Shown in pieces: positions 18,605 through 26,876 of a DNA stretch of 64,000 nucleotides. The notes under the pieces were generated by a model. It did no database searches and was not told the DNA's origin. It saw only the letters and a list, made by a program, of their open reading frames with translations. The stretch is from contig JAWKSZ010000042.1 of the NCBI GenBank assembly GCA_041402045.1, positions 1-64,000 on the forward strand. Reading direction: 5' to 3'. The position numbers and the translations under genes are program-made. This DNA comes from JAGQRJ01 sp041402045 (GTDB lineage Bacteria; Planctomycetota; J058). Position 1 is the stretch's first letter. Each line of letters starts with the position of its first letter.

Positions 18605-20389
18605 CTAGTTGACCTGGGCCCGGACCTGGGCCACCCGCTCGGGGGTGCGGTCGGCGGCGGCGTAGTACGTCTGGAACGCGGCCACCTCAGGGGTGGAGTA
18701 CTGGAACAGCTCCGCCGCGAAGCGCGGGCTGAGGGACTGATACAGGAGCGTCGCCTCTACCGCGTAGGGGCCGGCGCTCGCCGGCGCGTTCACCCGGTAG
18801 CGCGCGACCTCGCCCCCTGCGCCGAAGTCGGGGTCCGCGCCGAGCCCCGCCGGACCCGCGACCGCCGCCGTGGGGTGGGTCGAGCTCCAGCCCTCGGGGA
18901 GCAAGCGGTTGTCCTTGAGGTAGCCCTCCCCCCGCAGCAGGAGGAAGGTCAGGTCCCCGGCGCCGTCGCGCATGAGCGCCTGGTAGATCTGCACCTGGTC
19001 CGAGGCGCTGATCGTGGCGTGGTGCGGCTGGTGCGGGCCCCCGGCGAGCTCGCTGGGGAGCGGCGTGCCTCCCGCGACGATTCGGCCCTGGGCGTCGTGC
19101 GCGCCGGACGCGAACACCACCCGACCCTGAGCGTCGGTGACCGTCAGCCGCAGCCAGGCGCGGCGGGTCGGGTGCCCGGTCGGGAACTTGTGTCCGCTCG
19201 CGTTCTGCACCTCGACCCCGAGCTCGAGGGTGTCCCCGGCGCGGCTGGAGGAGGCCAGGCGCACCTGGGCGGTGCGGGTCTGGAGCTGCGTCCGCGTGGC
19301 GGCGATCAGCGCGTCGAAGGCCGCGGCCGGCGCCTGGGGGCTGAGGGCGGCGGCCTGGTCGCGCAGGATCTGGGGGATCAGGGTGTTGCCTCCGACGAAC
19401 ACGTGCCGCCCGAAGGGGGAGCGGGCCGGAGTCCCGAAGCGGGAGGCGGCGATCGGGGTCGCGATCGCGCTCCCGCCGACGTCGTCGGTCGGGACGTGGC
19501 AGGCCTGACAGCTCGCGGCCTTGGCGTGGGGCACGGCGACCTGGTCGTTGTAGACCGAGTTCTGCCACTCGAGGAACGGGCTCTGCTCGAGCAGCGATCC
19601 GCCGCTGGGGGCGCCGCTGGGGTCGAGGGCCGCGGTGGTCAGGGTGTGGCAGCTCGCGCAGAGGTCGCTCTGGGTCATGTGCGCGGCCTCGCGCGGGAGG
19701 TAGTTGAGCTGGTTCAGCATGGGCATGCTGCGCGGGTTCGCGTGGGGCCCGTAGAGCTCCCGCTGCCCGTTGAGCGCGAACGCGCCGTCGAAGGTCGCGC
19801 GCACGTCGGCGGGGGCGGTCGCCTGGTGGCACACCGTGCAGGAGACGCCGTCCACCGCGAGCAAGCTCGCGCTGCCGCCCTGGTCGAGGAGCGCCAGGGA
19901 CACCGCGCCCTGGGCGTCGCGGTGCGCCATGGGCGCGTGGCAGCTCATGCACTTGGCCTCGATCACGGCGGCGGCGGACGGGGTGGCCGCCACCTCGACC
20001 GAGACCTCGGCGCGCCACAGCGGGTCCCGCGACGCGTTGGCCATCATGCTCGCGCTCCACAGGGCATAGGGCGCGACGTCCCGCCCGGCCGCGTCGCGCA
20101 GGCTCGCGGCGTCGGTCCCGTGGCAGCGCGCGCACTCCAGCGCCGTGGCGAAGGCGCCCTGCGTGGCGCGCGCGCTCGCGACCGGCTGGGGCGTCACGCC
20201 GCCGGTCGCCGTCGCCACCGGCGCGCTGCTCGTGCCCCCAGAGCTCGAGCTCGGCCCCGCGGAGGGGCTACCCGACCCCGAGCCCGCGGCGCCGGGGCCA
20301 GGCCTGCGGCTGCTCGAGCCTCCGGAGCAGCCGACCAGGAGCGAGGCTGAAACAACAACTGAAACAACTGAGGGGCGTCGATGGTTCAT
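18605..20389 (-). CDS. Pentaheme cytochrome c lipoprotein (copy 1)
   Basis: Five CxxCH sites are visible: CARCH, CMSCH, CTVCH, CASCH and CQACH, so five covalent hemes are expected. ATG 20389 gives a lipoprotein signal with lipobox LVGC (Cys21), then a Ser/Gly/Pro linker. The C-terminal third has an immunoglobulin-like domain with GHKFPTGHP and VVFASG, common in multiheme cytochromes of this type. 594 aa; an in-frame ATG at 20446 is less likely. It is probably exported and lipid-anchored, carrying electrons in the envelope; the donor and acceptor are unknown. The next gene upstream on the same strand is a paralog, and the end is nearly identical in both. Confidence 0.9.
   Translation of the reverse strand: MNHRRPSVVSVVVSASLLVGCSGGSSSRRPGPGAAGSGSGSPSAGPSSSSGGTSSAPVATATGGVTPQPVASARATQGAFATALECARCHGTDAASLRDAAGRDVAPYALWSASMMANASRDPLWRAEVSVEVAATPSAAAVIEAKCMSCHAPMAHRDAQGAVSLALLDQGGSASLLAVDGVSCTVCHQATAPADVRATFDGAFALNGQRELYGPHANPRSMPMLNQLNYLPREAAHMTQSDLCASCHTLTTAALDPSGAPSGGSLLEQSPFLEWQNSVYNDQVAVPHAKAASCQACHVPTDDVGGSAIATPIAASRFGTPARSPFGRHVFVGGNTLIPQILRDQAAALSPQAPAAAFDALIAATRTQLQTRTAQVRLASSSRAGDTLELGVEVQNASGHKFPTGHPTRRAWLRLTVTDAQGRVVFASGAHDAQGRIVAGGTPLPSELAGGPHQPHHATISASDQVQIYQALMRDGAGDLTFLLLRGEGYLKDNRLLPEGWSSTHPTAAVAGPAGLGADPDFGAGGEVARYRVNAPASAGPYAVEATLLYQSLSPRFAAELFQYSTPEVAAFQTYYAAADRTPERVAQVRAQVN
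18608..18668. repeat. Direct repeat, copy 1 (3' end of cytochrome gene 1)
   Basis: About 60 bp encoding the last residues (AAADRTPERVAQVRAQVN) matches 20569-20629 with only one or so differences. It marks the duplication of the cytochrome gene and is a possible recombination site. Confidence 0.75.
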
Positions 20390-20565
20390 GGGCGATCGCC
20401 CGCAAATCGACGCCCGCGGCCCAAGTCCTTCTGGAATGTCCGCCATGTCTCGGGAGTGGCAGCGAACTCGCCCCCTCCCGGGGCCTAAGTCGGGCTCGGG
20501 CAGGGGCCTGCGTGGATCGCGCGGCGTGTCACCGGTGAATCATGTGTGTCATGCCCGTGAGGCGC

Positions 20566-22131
20566 TCAGTTGACCTGGGCTCGGACCTGGGCCACCCGCT
20601 CGGGGGTGCGGTCGGCGGCGGCGTAGTAGGCCGCGAAGGCCTCGACCTCGGGGGTGCGATACGCGAACAACTCCGCGGCGAAGCGCGCGCTCAGCGGCTG
20701 GTAGAGCAGCGTGGCCTCCACGGTGTAGGGGCCGGCTGCCCGCGGGGCGCGCACCCGATACTGCACCGTGTCGGAGCCGCCCACGAAGTCGCCGTCGCCG
20801 ACGACCCCGCGCGGCGCGGTGGTCGCGGCCCAGGGGCCGCTCGGGCTCCAGCCGCGGGGGAGCAGGCGGTTGTCCTTGAGGTAGCCCTCCCCGCGCAGGA
20901 GCAGGAAGGTCGGGTCGCCGTCGCGGTCGTGCATGAGCGACTGATAGACCTGCACCTCGTCAGGAGCGGTGATCGCGGCGTAGTGGGGGAGCACCGGGCC
21001 GCCGGCGCGCTCGCTGGGGAGGGGGGCGCCCCCCGCCACGATCCGGCCCTCGGCGTCGTGCTCGCCGGAGGCGAACACCACGCGACCCTGGGCGTCGGTG
21101 ACCGTGAGTCGCAGCCAGGCGCGCCGCACGGGGTGCCCCGTCGGGAACTTGTGGCCGCTGAGGTTCTCCACGGTGACCGGGAGCTGGAGCAGGTCGCCGG
21201 TGCGGATCCCCTGCCCGAGGGTCACCCGGGCCGTGCGCCGCGCGAGCTGGTCGCGGGTGGCCGCGATCAGGGCGTCGAAGGCCGCGGCCGGGGCGAGGGG
21301 CTGCAGGTCGGCGGCCTGGTCGCGCAGGATCTGCGGGACGAGGGTGTTCCCCCCGAGGAACACGTGCCGGCCGAGGCTCTGCCGGACCGGGGTCTGCAGC
21401 CCGGCCTCCGCGATCTGGGTCTGGATCGGCGCGCCGTCGACGTCGGCGCGGGGCAGGTGGCAGGCCTGGCAGCTCGCGGCGTCGGGGCCCGGCTGCGCGA
21501 CCTGGTCGTTGAACGCCGAGTTCTGCCACTCGAGGAACGGCGACTGCTCGGGGAGCTGACCCCCCGTCGGCTGGCCCTGCGCGTCGACCGCGGCGGTGGT
21601 CAGGGTGTGGCAGCTCGCGCAGAGGTCGGCGCGGGTGACGTGGGCGCTCTCGCGGGGGAGGTAGTTGAGCGCAATGCTCATGGGGCTCCCGCGGGGGTTG
21701 GCGTGGGGGCCGTAGAGCTCGCGCTGCCCGGCCACGCTGAACTGGCCGTTGAAGGTCGCGCTCACGTCCGCCGCGGGCTCGAGCTGGTGGCACGCCGTGC
21801 AGGACACGCCGTCCAGCGCCAACTGGCTGCGAGGCTCGTCGCGCTCGAGGAGCCCCAGCTCGAGGGGCTCCGCGTGGGCCAGGGCGTCGACCTGCGCCAT
21901 GGGCGCGTGGCAGCTCAGGCACTTGGCCTCGATCGCCGCCGCGAGGCTCGGGGTCGCGGCGATCTCCACCGAGACCTCCGCGCGCCACAGCGGATCGCGC
22001 ACGGCGTTGGCCATGAGCGACGCTTGCCAGAGCTGGTAGGGCGAGACGTCGCGCCCCGACGCGTCGCGGTTGGCCACCGGGTCCGTGCTGTGGCAGGTCG
22101 CGCAGGCGATCGCGGTGGCGAAGGGGTGCAC
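20566..22131 (-). CDS. Pentaheme cytochrome c (copy 2), signal peptide not found
   Basis: Five CxxCH motifs (CATCH, CLSCH, CTACH, CASCH, CQACH) occur in the same order as copy 1, together with the C-terminal GHKFPTGHP domain and the same ending. The frame stays open upstream to beyond 22131, but no ATG with a signal peptide is seen. GTG 22131 (VHPFATA) is the nearest start and would give 521 aa without export signal. A heme c protein must be exported, so either the N-terminus was lost to a frameshift or the duplication was 5'-truncated. It diverges from the TPR gene at 22244. It probably forms a functional set with copy 1. Confidence 0.8.
   Translation of the reverse strand: MHPFATAIACATCHSTDPVANRDASGRDVSPYQLWQASLMANAVRDPLWRAEVSVEIAATPSLAAAIEAKCLSCHAPMAQVDALAHAEPLELGLLERDEPRSQLALDGVSCTACHQLEPAADVSATFNGQFSVAGQRELYGPHANPRGSPMSIALNYLPRESAHVTRADLCASCHTLTTAAVDAQGQPTGGQLPEQSPFLEWQNSAFNDQVAQPGPDAASCQACHLPRADVDGAPIQTQIAEAGLQTPVRQSLGRHVFLGGNTLVPQILRDQAADLQPLAPAAAFDALIAATRDQLARRTARVTLGQGIRTGDLLQLPVTVENLSGHKFPTGHPVRRAWLRLTVTDAQGRVVFASGEHDAEGRIVAGGAPLPSERAGGPVLPHYAAITAPDEVQVYQSLMHDRDGDPTFLLLRGEGYLKDNRLLPRGWSPSGPWAATTAPRGVVGDGDFVGGSDTVQYRVRAPRAAGPYTVEATLLYQPLSARFAAELFAYRTPEVEAFAAYYAAADRTPERVAQVRAQVN
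20569..20629. repeat. Direct repeat, copy 2 (3' end of cytochrome gene 2)
   Basis: Partner of 18608-18668. Identity here exceeds that of the rest of the two genes, which suggests recent gene conversion or strong constraint. Confidence 0.75.
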
Positions 22132-22243
22132 CTCCAGCCGCCGCGCGCGGGCGAGGTGCGGCCACGCCGCAGAGCCGAAGGCTGTGGGGGTGGACGACGG
22201 GGTGGGGACGGTCGCGCGAGCCCTCAGCGCGCAGTCTTGGACC

Positions 22244-22740
22244 GTGCCGGCGCGACGCTTGCCGTCGTGGCTGGTGGGCTTCGCCGCCGGCGCTCTGCTC
22301 GTGGGCTGCGCCGTCGCCGGGTTCGGGGTGCTCCGGCCGTGCGGCAGCGCGGAGCGGCTCCTCGGCGCCGGAGACGCCCTCACCCCGCGGGTGGCGGAGG
22401 GCGCGCGCTCGCGGACAACCTGCCGGACGAGGCGCTGAGCTGCTTCGAGGCGGCCCTGGCCGCAGACCCTCAGGACACGCTGGCCGCGCTCGGCCGCGGC
22501 GATTCGCTGTGCGCCCTCGGCCGTTGGCCCGAGGCCCATGACGCGTTCCGCGCGCTGAGCGAGGCTCAGCCGACCTGCGTGGACGCCTGGGTCGGACGCG
22601 GCGCGTGCCTCTCGCTGCTCGAGCGCCACGCCGAGGCGATCGAGGTGTTCGACCACGCGCTGACCCTCGACCCGGAGAACCCCGGTCGGCTCCGCGGCAT
22701 GCGCGACATGGCTCAGCGCATGCTCGAGACTCAGCGCTGA
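22244..22740 (+). CDS. Membrane-anchored TPR protein, one frameshift
   Basis: GTG 22244 begins a short basic segment and a hydrophobic helix (WLVGFAAGALLVGCAVAGF). A one-base slip near 22385-22405 moves the frame, after which TPR helices follow (DEALSCFEAALAADPQD, AIEVFDHALTLDPEN) to the stop. The last ~35 residues resemble the end of kinase copy 1: SLLxRxxEAxExxDHALxLxxP and a final AQR...QTR/TQR. It therefore looks like a kinase-less paralog of the kinase C-terminus left by the cassette duplication. About 165 aa. It ends 57 nt before kinase copy 2. Confidence 0.65.
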
Positions 22741-22785
22741 GCGCGAGCGCCCGCCCGGAGGCTGGTCCCGAGCGAGCGTGAGGGT

Positions 22786-22791
22786 CACACT
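22786..22791 (+). promoter_or_regulatory. -10-like box of kinase-TPR gene 2
   Basis: CACACT ends 6 nt before ATG 22798, matching the arrangement before kinase copy 1; no ribosome site is visible. Confidence 0.4.
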
Positions 22792-22797
22792 GCCCGC

Positions 22798-25062
22798 ATG
22801 CAGGTGGGTCCCTATCGGGTGCTGGAGGAGGTCGCGCGGGGCGGCATGGGCGTCGTCTACCGCGCCTGCGCCCAGGACGGGACCGAGGTCGCGCTCAAGC
22901 TCCTGCTCTCGCACCGCAGCGTGGAGGCCGCGGCTCGCGCGCGGTTCCTGGCCGAGGTCCGGGTCCTCGCCCGACTGCGACACCCGCACGTCGTCGCGTT
23001 CCTCGGGGCGGGGGAGCAGGAGGGCGTGCCCTGGCTCGCCCTCGAGTTCGTGCGCGGCCCGACCCTCGCCGAGCGGCTGCGCCAGGGACCGCTGGGGATC
23101 GACGACGTGCGCTCGGTCGCGCGGGACCTGGTGAGCGCGCTGTCCTACCTGCACACCTGCGGCGTCCTGCACCGCGACCTCAAGCCCGACAACGTGCTCC
23201 TCGACGGCGAGCGCGCCCGGCTCACGGACTTCGGGCTGGCCCTCGACGGCGACGCCGAGGAGCGCCTGACCCGCAGCGGCGTCCTGCTCGGGACTCCCGG
23301 CTACTGGCCGCCAGAGCAGGTGGGGGTCGACCGGCGCTCGCTGGGGCCAGCCTCCGACATCTACGGGCTAGGGGCCGTGCTCTACGCCTGCCTCACCGGG
23401 CGCGCGCCGCGCTCGGCGAGCACGCTCCAGGAGTTCGCCAGCCTCGAGCAGACCGCGGCGCCGATCACGCCGCCGCGCCAGGCGCGCCCCGACGTCCCCC
23501 GTTGGCTCGACGCCTTGGTCATGCGCTGCCTGGCACGGGATCCCGCGCGCCGGCCGGCCTCGGCCGACGCCCTGGCGTTGGCCTTGGTGCAGGGGCCCGA
23601 CGCTCCGCGGCCTCGGCGCAGCCTCGCTTGGGCCGGGCTCCTCGGCGCCCCGCTCTCCCTGGCGCCATTGGCCTGGCTGCTCTGGAGCGGACCGCCCCCG
23701 GCTCCGCACGCTCCGTCGCCCGACGCGCCGAGCGCGGTCGTGAGCGCGACGCCCACGTCCACGCCGCTCGAGGACCTGGAGCAGCTCGTCGCGCGGGGCG
23801 CGGCGCTCCGGGCCGCGGGGAAGTACGCCGAGGCACGCCCGCTCCTCGAGGGCGCCCTCGCCCGCGACCCGCAGCACCCGCGCGCCAACCTCGAGCTGGG
23901 GATCGCCCTCGAGAAGCTGCGGGAGCCCGTCCTGGCCCTCGAGGCCCTCGACCGCGCGCGGCTCCTGCGCCCGGAAGACCCGCTCGTGCTCGCCGCTCGC
24001 TCCCAGGTGCTGGTCGCCCTCGGCCGCCGCTGGGAAGCCCTCGCCGAGCTGGACGAGGCCCTGCGCTTCGCCTCCGCGCCCCAGCTCTTCTGGTCCCGTG
24101 GCCTGCTGCGCGACGCCCTGGAGCAGCCCGAGGCGGAGGTGCTCGCGGACTTCGACCGCGCGCTCGAGCTCGACCCCCAGCACCTGGGCGCGCTGCTCGC
24201 GCGGGGGAACCTGCACCGCGTCCACGGGCGCTTCGCCGCGTCCCTCGCGGACTACGACCACGTGCTCGTGCTCCACCCCGACGCCACCGGCGCGCTGTTC
24301 AACCGCGGGGTGGTCCTGCGGCTCATGGGCCGCCAGCGCGAGGCCCTCGCGAGCTTGGATCGGCTGCGGCGGCTGACCCCCGACGACCCACAGCTGCTCC
24401 TGCACCGCGGCGTGATCCTGTGCGAGCTGCGCCGCAGCCGCGAGGCCCTGGCCGACCTCGAGCGCGCCTGCCGCGCGCTCCCCGACGACGCGCAGGCCTT
24501 CCTCTGGCGGGCCCAGGCCTTGATCTACCTGGGGCGCCACGCGGAGGCCTTGCCCGCGGCGCAGCGGGCGGTGCAACTGCAGCCGGACGTCGCGAGCAAC
24601 CACTGCATGCTGGGCACCGCGCTCATGGAGCTGCGCCGCCCCGCCGAGGCCCTGGCGGCCCTCGACGTCGCGGTGCGCCTGTCGCCCCGCTTCGCCATGG
24701 CGCAGTGGCACCGCGGCAACGCGCTGGCGCTGCTCGGGCGCGCCGAGGAGGCGATCGAGGCCTACACCCGCTGCCTGGAGGCGGCCCCCAAGCACATCGA
24801 CGCCCTGACCAACCGCGGCGTGCAACTGCGCCGGGTCGGCCGGCTGGCGGACGCGCTGGCCGACTACGAGGCGGCGCTCGAGCTCGACCCGCGCAACGTG
24901 AACGCGGCGCTCAACCGCGGGAACGTGCTGCTCGACGTGGGGCGCAAGCGCGACGGGCTCGCGGTCTTCGAAGAGCTCCTCCGTCGCGAGCTCTCCCCCG
25001 ACCCGCGGCAGAAGGCGGAGAGCGGGCGCGCCCGCGCGCTGAAGCTCCTCGGCCGCGAGTGA
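22798..25062 (+). CDS. Membrane Ser/Thr kinase with extracytoplasmic TPR region (copy 2)
   Basis: Same design as the 16412 gene. Kinase domain residues 4-265: ARGGMGVVY, VALKLL, HRDLKPDN (canonical Lys here), TDFGLA, GTPGYWPPE. A membrane helix at about 274-296 (WAGLLGAPLSLAPLAWLLW) and a Pro-rich linker precede twelve or more TPR repeats with the A-L-x-L-D-P signature. 754 aa. The kinase halves are similar to copy 1, while the TPR arrays differ in length, as expected if the sensor parts diverged after duplication. It ends at a strong hairpin terminator shared with a convergent gene. Confidence 0.92.
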   Translation: MQVGPYRVLEEVARGGMGVVYRACAQDGTEVALKLLLSHRSVEAAARARFLAEVRVLARLRHPHVVAFLGAGEQEGVPWLALEFVRGPTLAERLRQGPLGIDDVRSVARDLVSALSYLHTCGVLHRDLKPDNVLLDGERARLTDFGLALDGDAEERLTRSGVLLGTPGYWPPEQVGVDRRSLGPASDIYGLGAVLYACLTGRAPRSASTLQEFASLEQTAAPITPPRQARPDVPRWLDALVMRCLARDPARRPASADALALALVQGPDAPRPRRSLAWAGLLGAPLSLAPLAWLLWSGPPPAPHAPSPDAPSAVVSATPTSTPLEDLEQLVARGAALRAAGKYAEARPLLEGALARDPQHPRANLELGIALEKLREPVLALEALDRARLLRPEDPLVLAARSQVLVALGRRWEALAELDEALRFASAPQLFWSRGLLRDALEQPEAEVLADFDRALELDPQHLGALLARGNLHRVHGRFAASLADYDHVLVLHPDATGALFNRGVVLRLMGRQREALASLDRLRRLTPDDPQLLLHRGVILCELRRSREALADLERACRALPDDAQAFLWRAQALIYLGRHAEALPAAQRAVQLQPDVASNHCMLGTALMELRRPAEALAALDVAVRLSPRFAMAQWHRGNALALLGRAEEAIEAYTRCLEAAPKHIDALTNRGVQLRRVGRLADALADYEAALELDPRNVNAALNRGNVLLDVGRKRDGLAVFEELLRRELSPDPRQKAESGRARALKLLGRE

Positions 25063-25073
25063 CCCCACACGCG

Positions 25074-25103
25074 CCGAGCCCGAGCCGGTGGGCTCGGGCT
25101 CGG
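25074..25103. terminator. Bidirectional hairpin terminator
   Basis: CCGAGCCCGAGCC and GGCTCGGGCTCGG form a perfect 13-bp stem with a GGTG loop between two convergent genes. No T-run follows on either side, as is usual in GC-rich genomes. Confidence 0.7.
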
Positions 25104-25125
25104 GCGTTCGTGCGCGAGGCGGGGA

Positions 25126-25833
25126 TCAGTCGCCGGCGGGGGCTTCGACCGAGAACACGACCGGGCGGGAGGTGTCGGGCAGGAGCACGAACTCCTGAGG
25201 GTCACTTATGTAGGGCATGTCCGGAGTGTTGTCGAGCTGCACGCGATAGCGGCCCGGGGCCAGGTCCAGCCGCAGGCCGTTCTTGCCAGACGTCTCGTGC
25301 TCGACCTTCTCCCCGTCCTCGGTGGTGATCGGCGTCACGATCACCTTGTGACGCAGGTAGCGCACGATCCCGGAGGCCTGGTGCTCTACGACCACCACCA
25401 GGAGCCCGGCGCGACCCGGGGTCAACTCGTCGAGGGCCAGGGGACCCAAGGCCTCGGGGGTGGGCGTGTCGTCCTGGGTGCGTTCGATCACCCGGTGCTC
25501 GGGGAAGCAGCCGCGGCGCACGAAGAACACGCTGGTGTAGCCGCCGGGCTGGGCGTAGGGGAAGTCCTCGAGCTGGAAGTCGCCGTCGACGGTGAGCCAC
25601 GGCTTGAAGCCCGGGCGGCCCTCGTGCCAGGCGCCGGGGCCGTAGGCGTAGACCTCGGTCGCGGCGTCGACGCTGCCCTCGGGGCCGGGGGCGAGCTCGA
25701 AGACCGGCTGCGGCGGAGTGGGGGCGGGCTCGGGGAAGTCGCGGGGGACCTCCTTCTCGTCGGCGGGGAGCGGGGCCTGAGCCAGGCAGCCGCCAGCGGC
25801 GAGGAAGGCGAAGCAGAACAGGAGGCGGGTCAT
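25126..25833 (-). CDS. Secreted/lipoprotein-like protein, tandem paralog A
   Basis: ATG 25833 with AAGGA 7 nt upstream. The signal peptide MTRLLFCFAFLAAGGC ends in a possible lipobox (AGGC). The body is beta-rich: GSVDAATEVYAYGP, TSVFFVRRGCFPEHRV, GLLVVVVEHQASGIVRYLRHKV and LRLDLAPGRYRVQLD. The same motif order occurs in the 26044-26748 gene, so the two are tandem duplicates. The strand-rich layout and the PGRY(R)xxLD motif suggest a carboxypeptidase-regulatory-like or Ig-like envelope protein. No enzyme motif. 235 aa. Confidence 0.75.
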   Translation of the reverse strand: MTRLLFCFAFLAAGGCLAQAPLPADEKEVPRDFPEPAPTPPQPVFELAPGPEGSVDAATEVYAYGPGAWHEGRPGFKPWLTVDGDFQLEDFPYAQPGGYTSVFFVRRGCFPEHRVIERTQDDTPTPEALGPLALDELTPGRAGLLVVVVEHQASGIVRYLRHKVIVTPITTEDGEKVEHETSGKNGLRLDLAPGRYRVQLDNTPDMPYISDPQEFVLLPDTSRPVVFSVEAPAGD

Positions 25834-26043
25834 GGGTGGGTCCTTCGAGGCTGCGGTCGCGGGCGCGACCTGGATTCGGTGGAAGGAGCGCAAGCCGGGG
25901 GCCGGAGGCGAGACGACCGCGGCGGGGGTTACGTCCGGGGACGGGACAGAGCTGTCCCGCCCTCGGTCCCTGGCGGCCGGCGTCCAGGAGGCGTGGACGC
26001 CGGCCGCCCGTCGGGGTCGCCGGGCGAGGGGCCGGGCGGTGGC

Positions 26044-26748
26044 CTACCGCAGGTCGGGGCGGAGGCGGGGGTCGCGAGGGGGCTCGACCTTCAGCGGCAG
26101 GACGGGGGGGCCGGGAGCGTCGAGGGCGAACACCAGGGGCAGGGCCTGGTCGGCGCGCACCGACAGCTCGCGAGGGTGCGCCTTGGCGTCGGGGAAGCGG
26201 CGGTCGGTGTCGAGCTCGAGGCGGTAGCGCCCGGGCTCGAGGTTCAGGCGCACGCCGCGCTCGCCCGCTGCGACGACCTCCTTCGGCTGGCCCGCGTCGC
26301 GGGGGATCACGCGCACGGAGTGACGCAGGTAGCGCACCACGCCCCCTGGGTCGTGCTCGACCACGAGCACCAGCAGCCCGGCTTTGCCGCCGAGCAGCGG
26401 GTCGAAGAAGAGCGGCCCCCAGCTCGGCGGGCGCGGCGCTTCGGGGCGCAGGACCCGGTGCACCGGGAAGTGTCCGGGGCGAGTGAAGAACACGCTGGTC
26501 GCGCGGGTCGGCTGCGCGCGGGGCAGCCCGCGCAGCTCGAACGGGCCGTCGACGGTCTGCCAGGGCGCGTCCCCTGGGCGCCCGCCGGTCCAGCCCGCGG
26601 GGCCGAACACGAACACCGCGGTGGCCTCGCTCACGCTGCCCTGCGGGCCCTCGGACTCGGGGCGCGTCGCGGCGGCCGGGGCGGCGGGCTCCTGCGCGTG
26701 GACGGCGCAGGCGAGGAGGGTCAGACACAGCGGGAGGAGGCGGGTCAT
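26044..26748 (-). CDS. Secreted protein, tandem paralog B
   Basis: ATG 26748, signal peptide MTRLLPLCLTLLACAVHAQ cut after AxA. It matches paralog A along its length: GSVSEATAVFVFGP, TSVFFTRPGHFPVHRV, GLLVLVVEHDPGGVVRYLRHSV, LNLEPGRYRLELD. It differs in having an ordinary cleavable signal, whereas A may be lipidated. The ~210-nt gap to A (25834-26043) shows no gene and no strong hairpin, so A may have its own promoter. 234 aa. Function unknown. Confidence 0.75.
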   Translation of the reverse strand: MTRLLPLCLTLLACAVHAQEPAAPAAATRPESEGPQGSVSEATAVFVFGPAGWTGGRPGDAPWQTVDGPFELRGLPRAQPTRATSVFFTRPGHFPVHRVLRPEAPRPPSWGPLFFDPLLGGKAGLLVLVVEHDPGGVVRYLRHSVRVIPRDAGQPKEVVAAGERGVRLNLEPGRYRLELDTDRRFPDAKAHPRELSVRADQALPLVFALDAPGPPVLPLKVEPPRDPRLRPDLR

Positions 26749-26876
26749 GGGTCGGCGGTCCTGGGTGACGCGAACTCCAGGTGCAACTCCGGCGCCACCC
26801 CAGCGCCGACGAGGCCGCGTGACTTAGGCCAGGGGCGGGGACGAGGCTGTCTCTCGCGCGGCCGCGCCTGCGCAGG

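Noticed and set aside
20542..22740. Plus-strand frame open across the second cytochrome gene
   Set aside because: Only its last ~110 codons (the TPR part) look like protein; the rest is antisense to a clear heme protein.
22140..23172. Upstream extension of the second cytochrome frame beyond 22131 into the kinase region
   Set aside because: The extra codons overlap the TPR and kinase genes on the other strand and have no signal peptide or domain.
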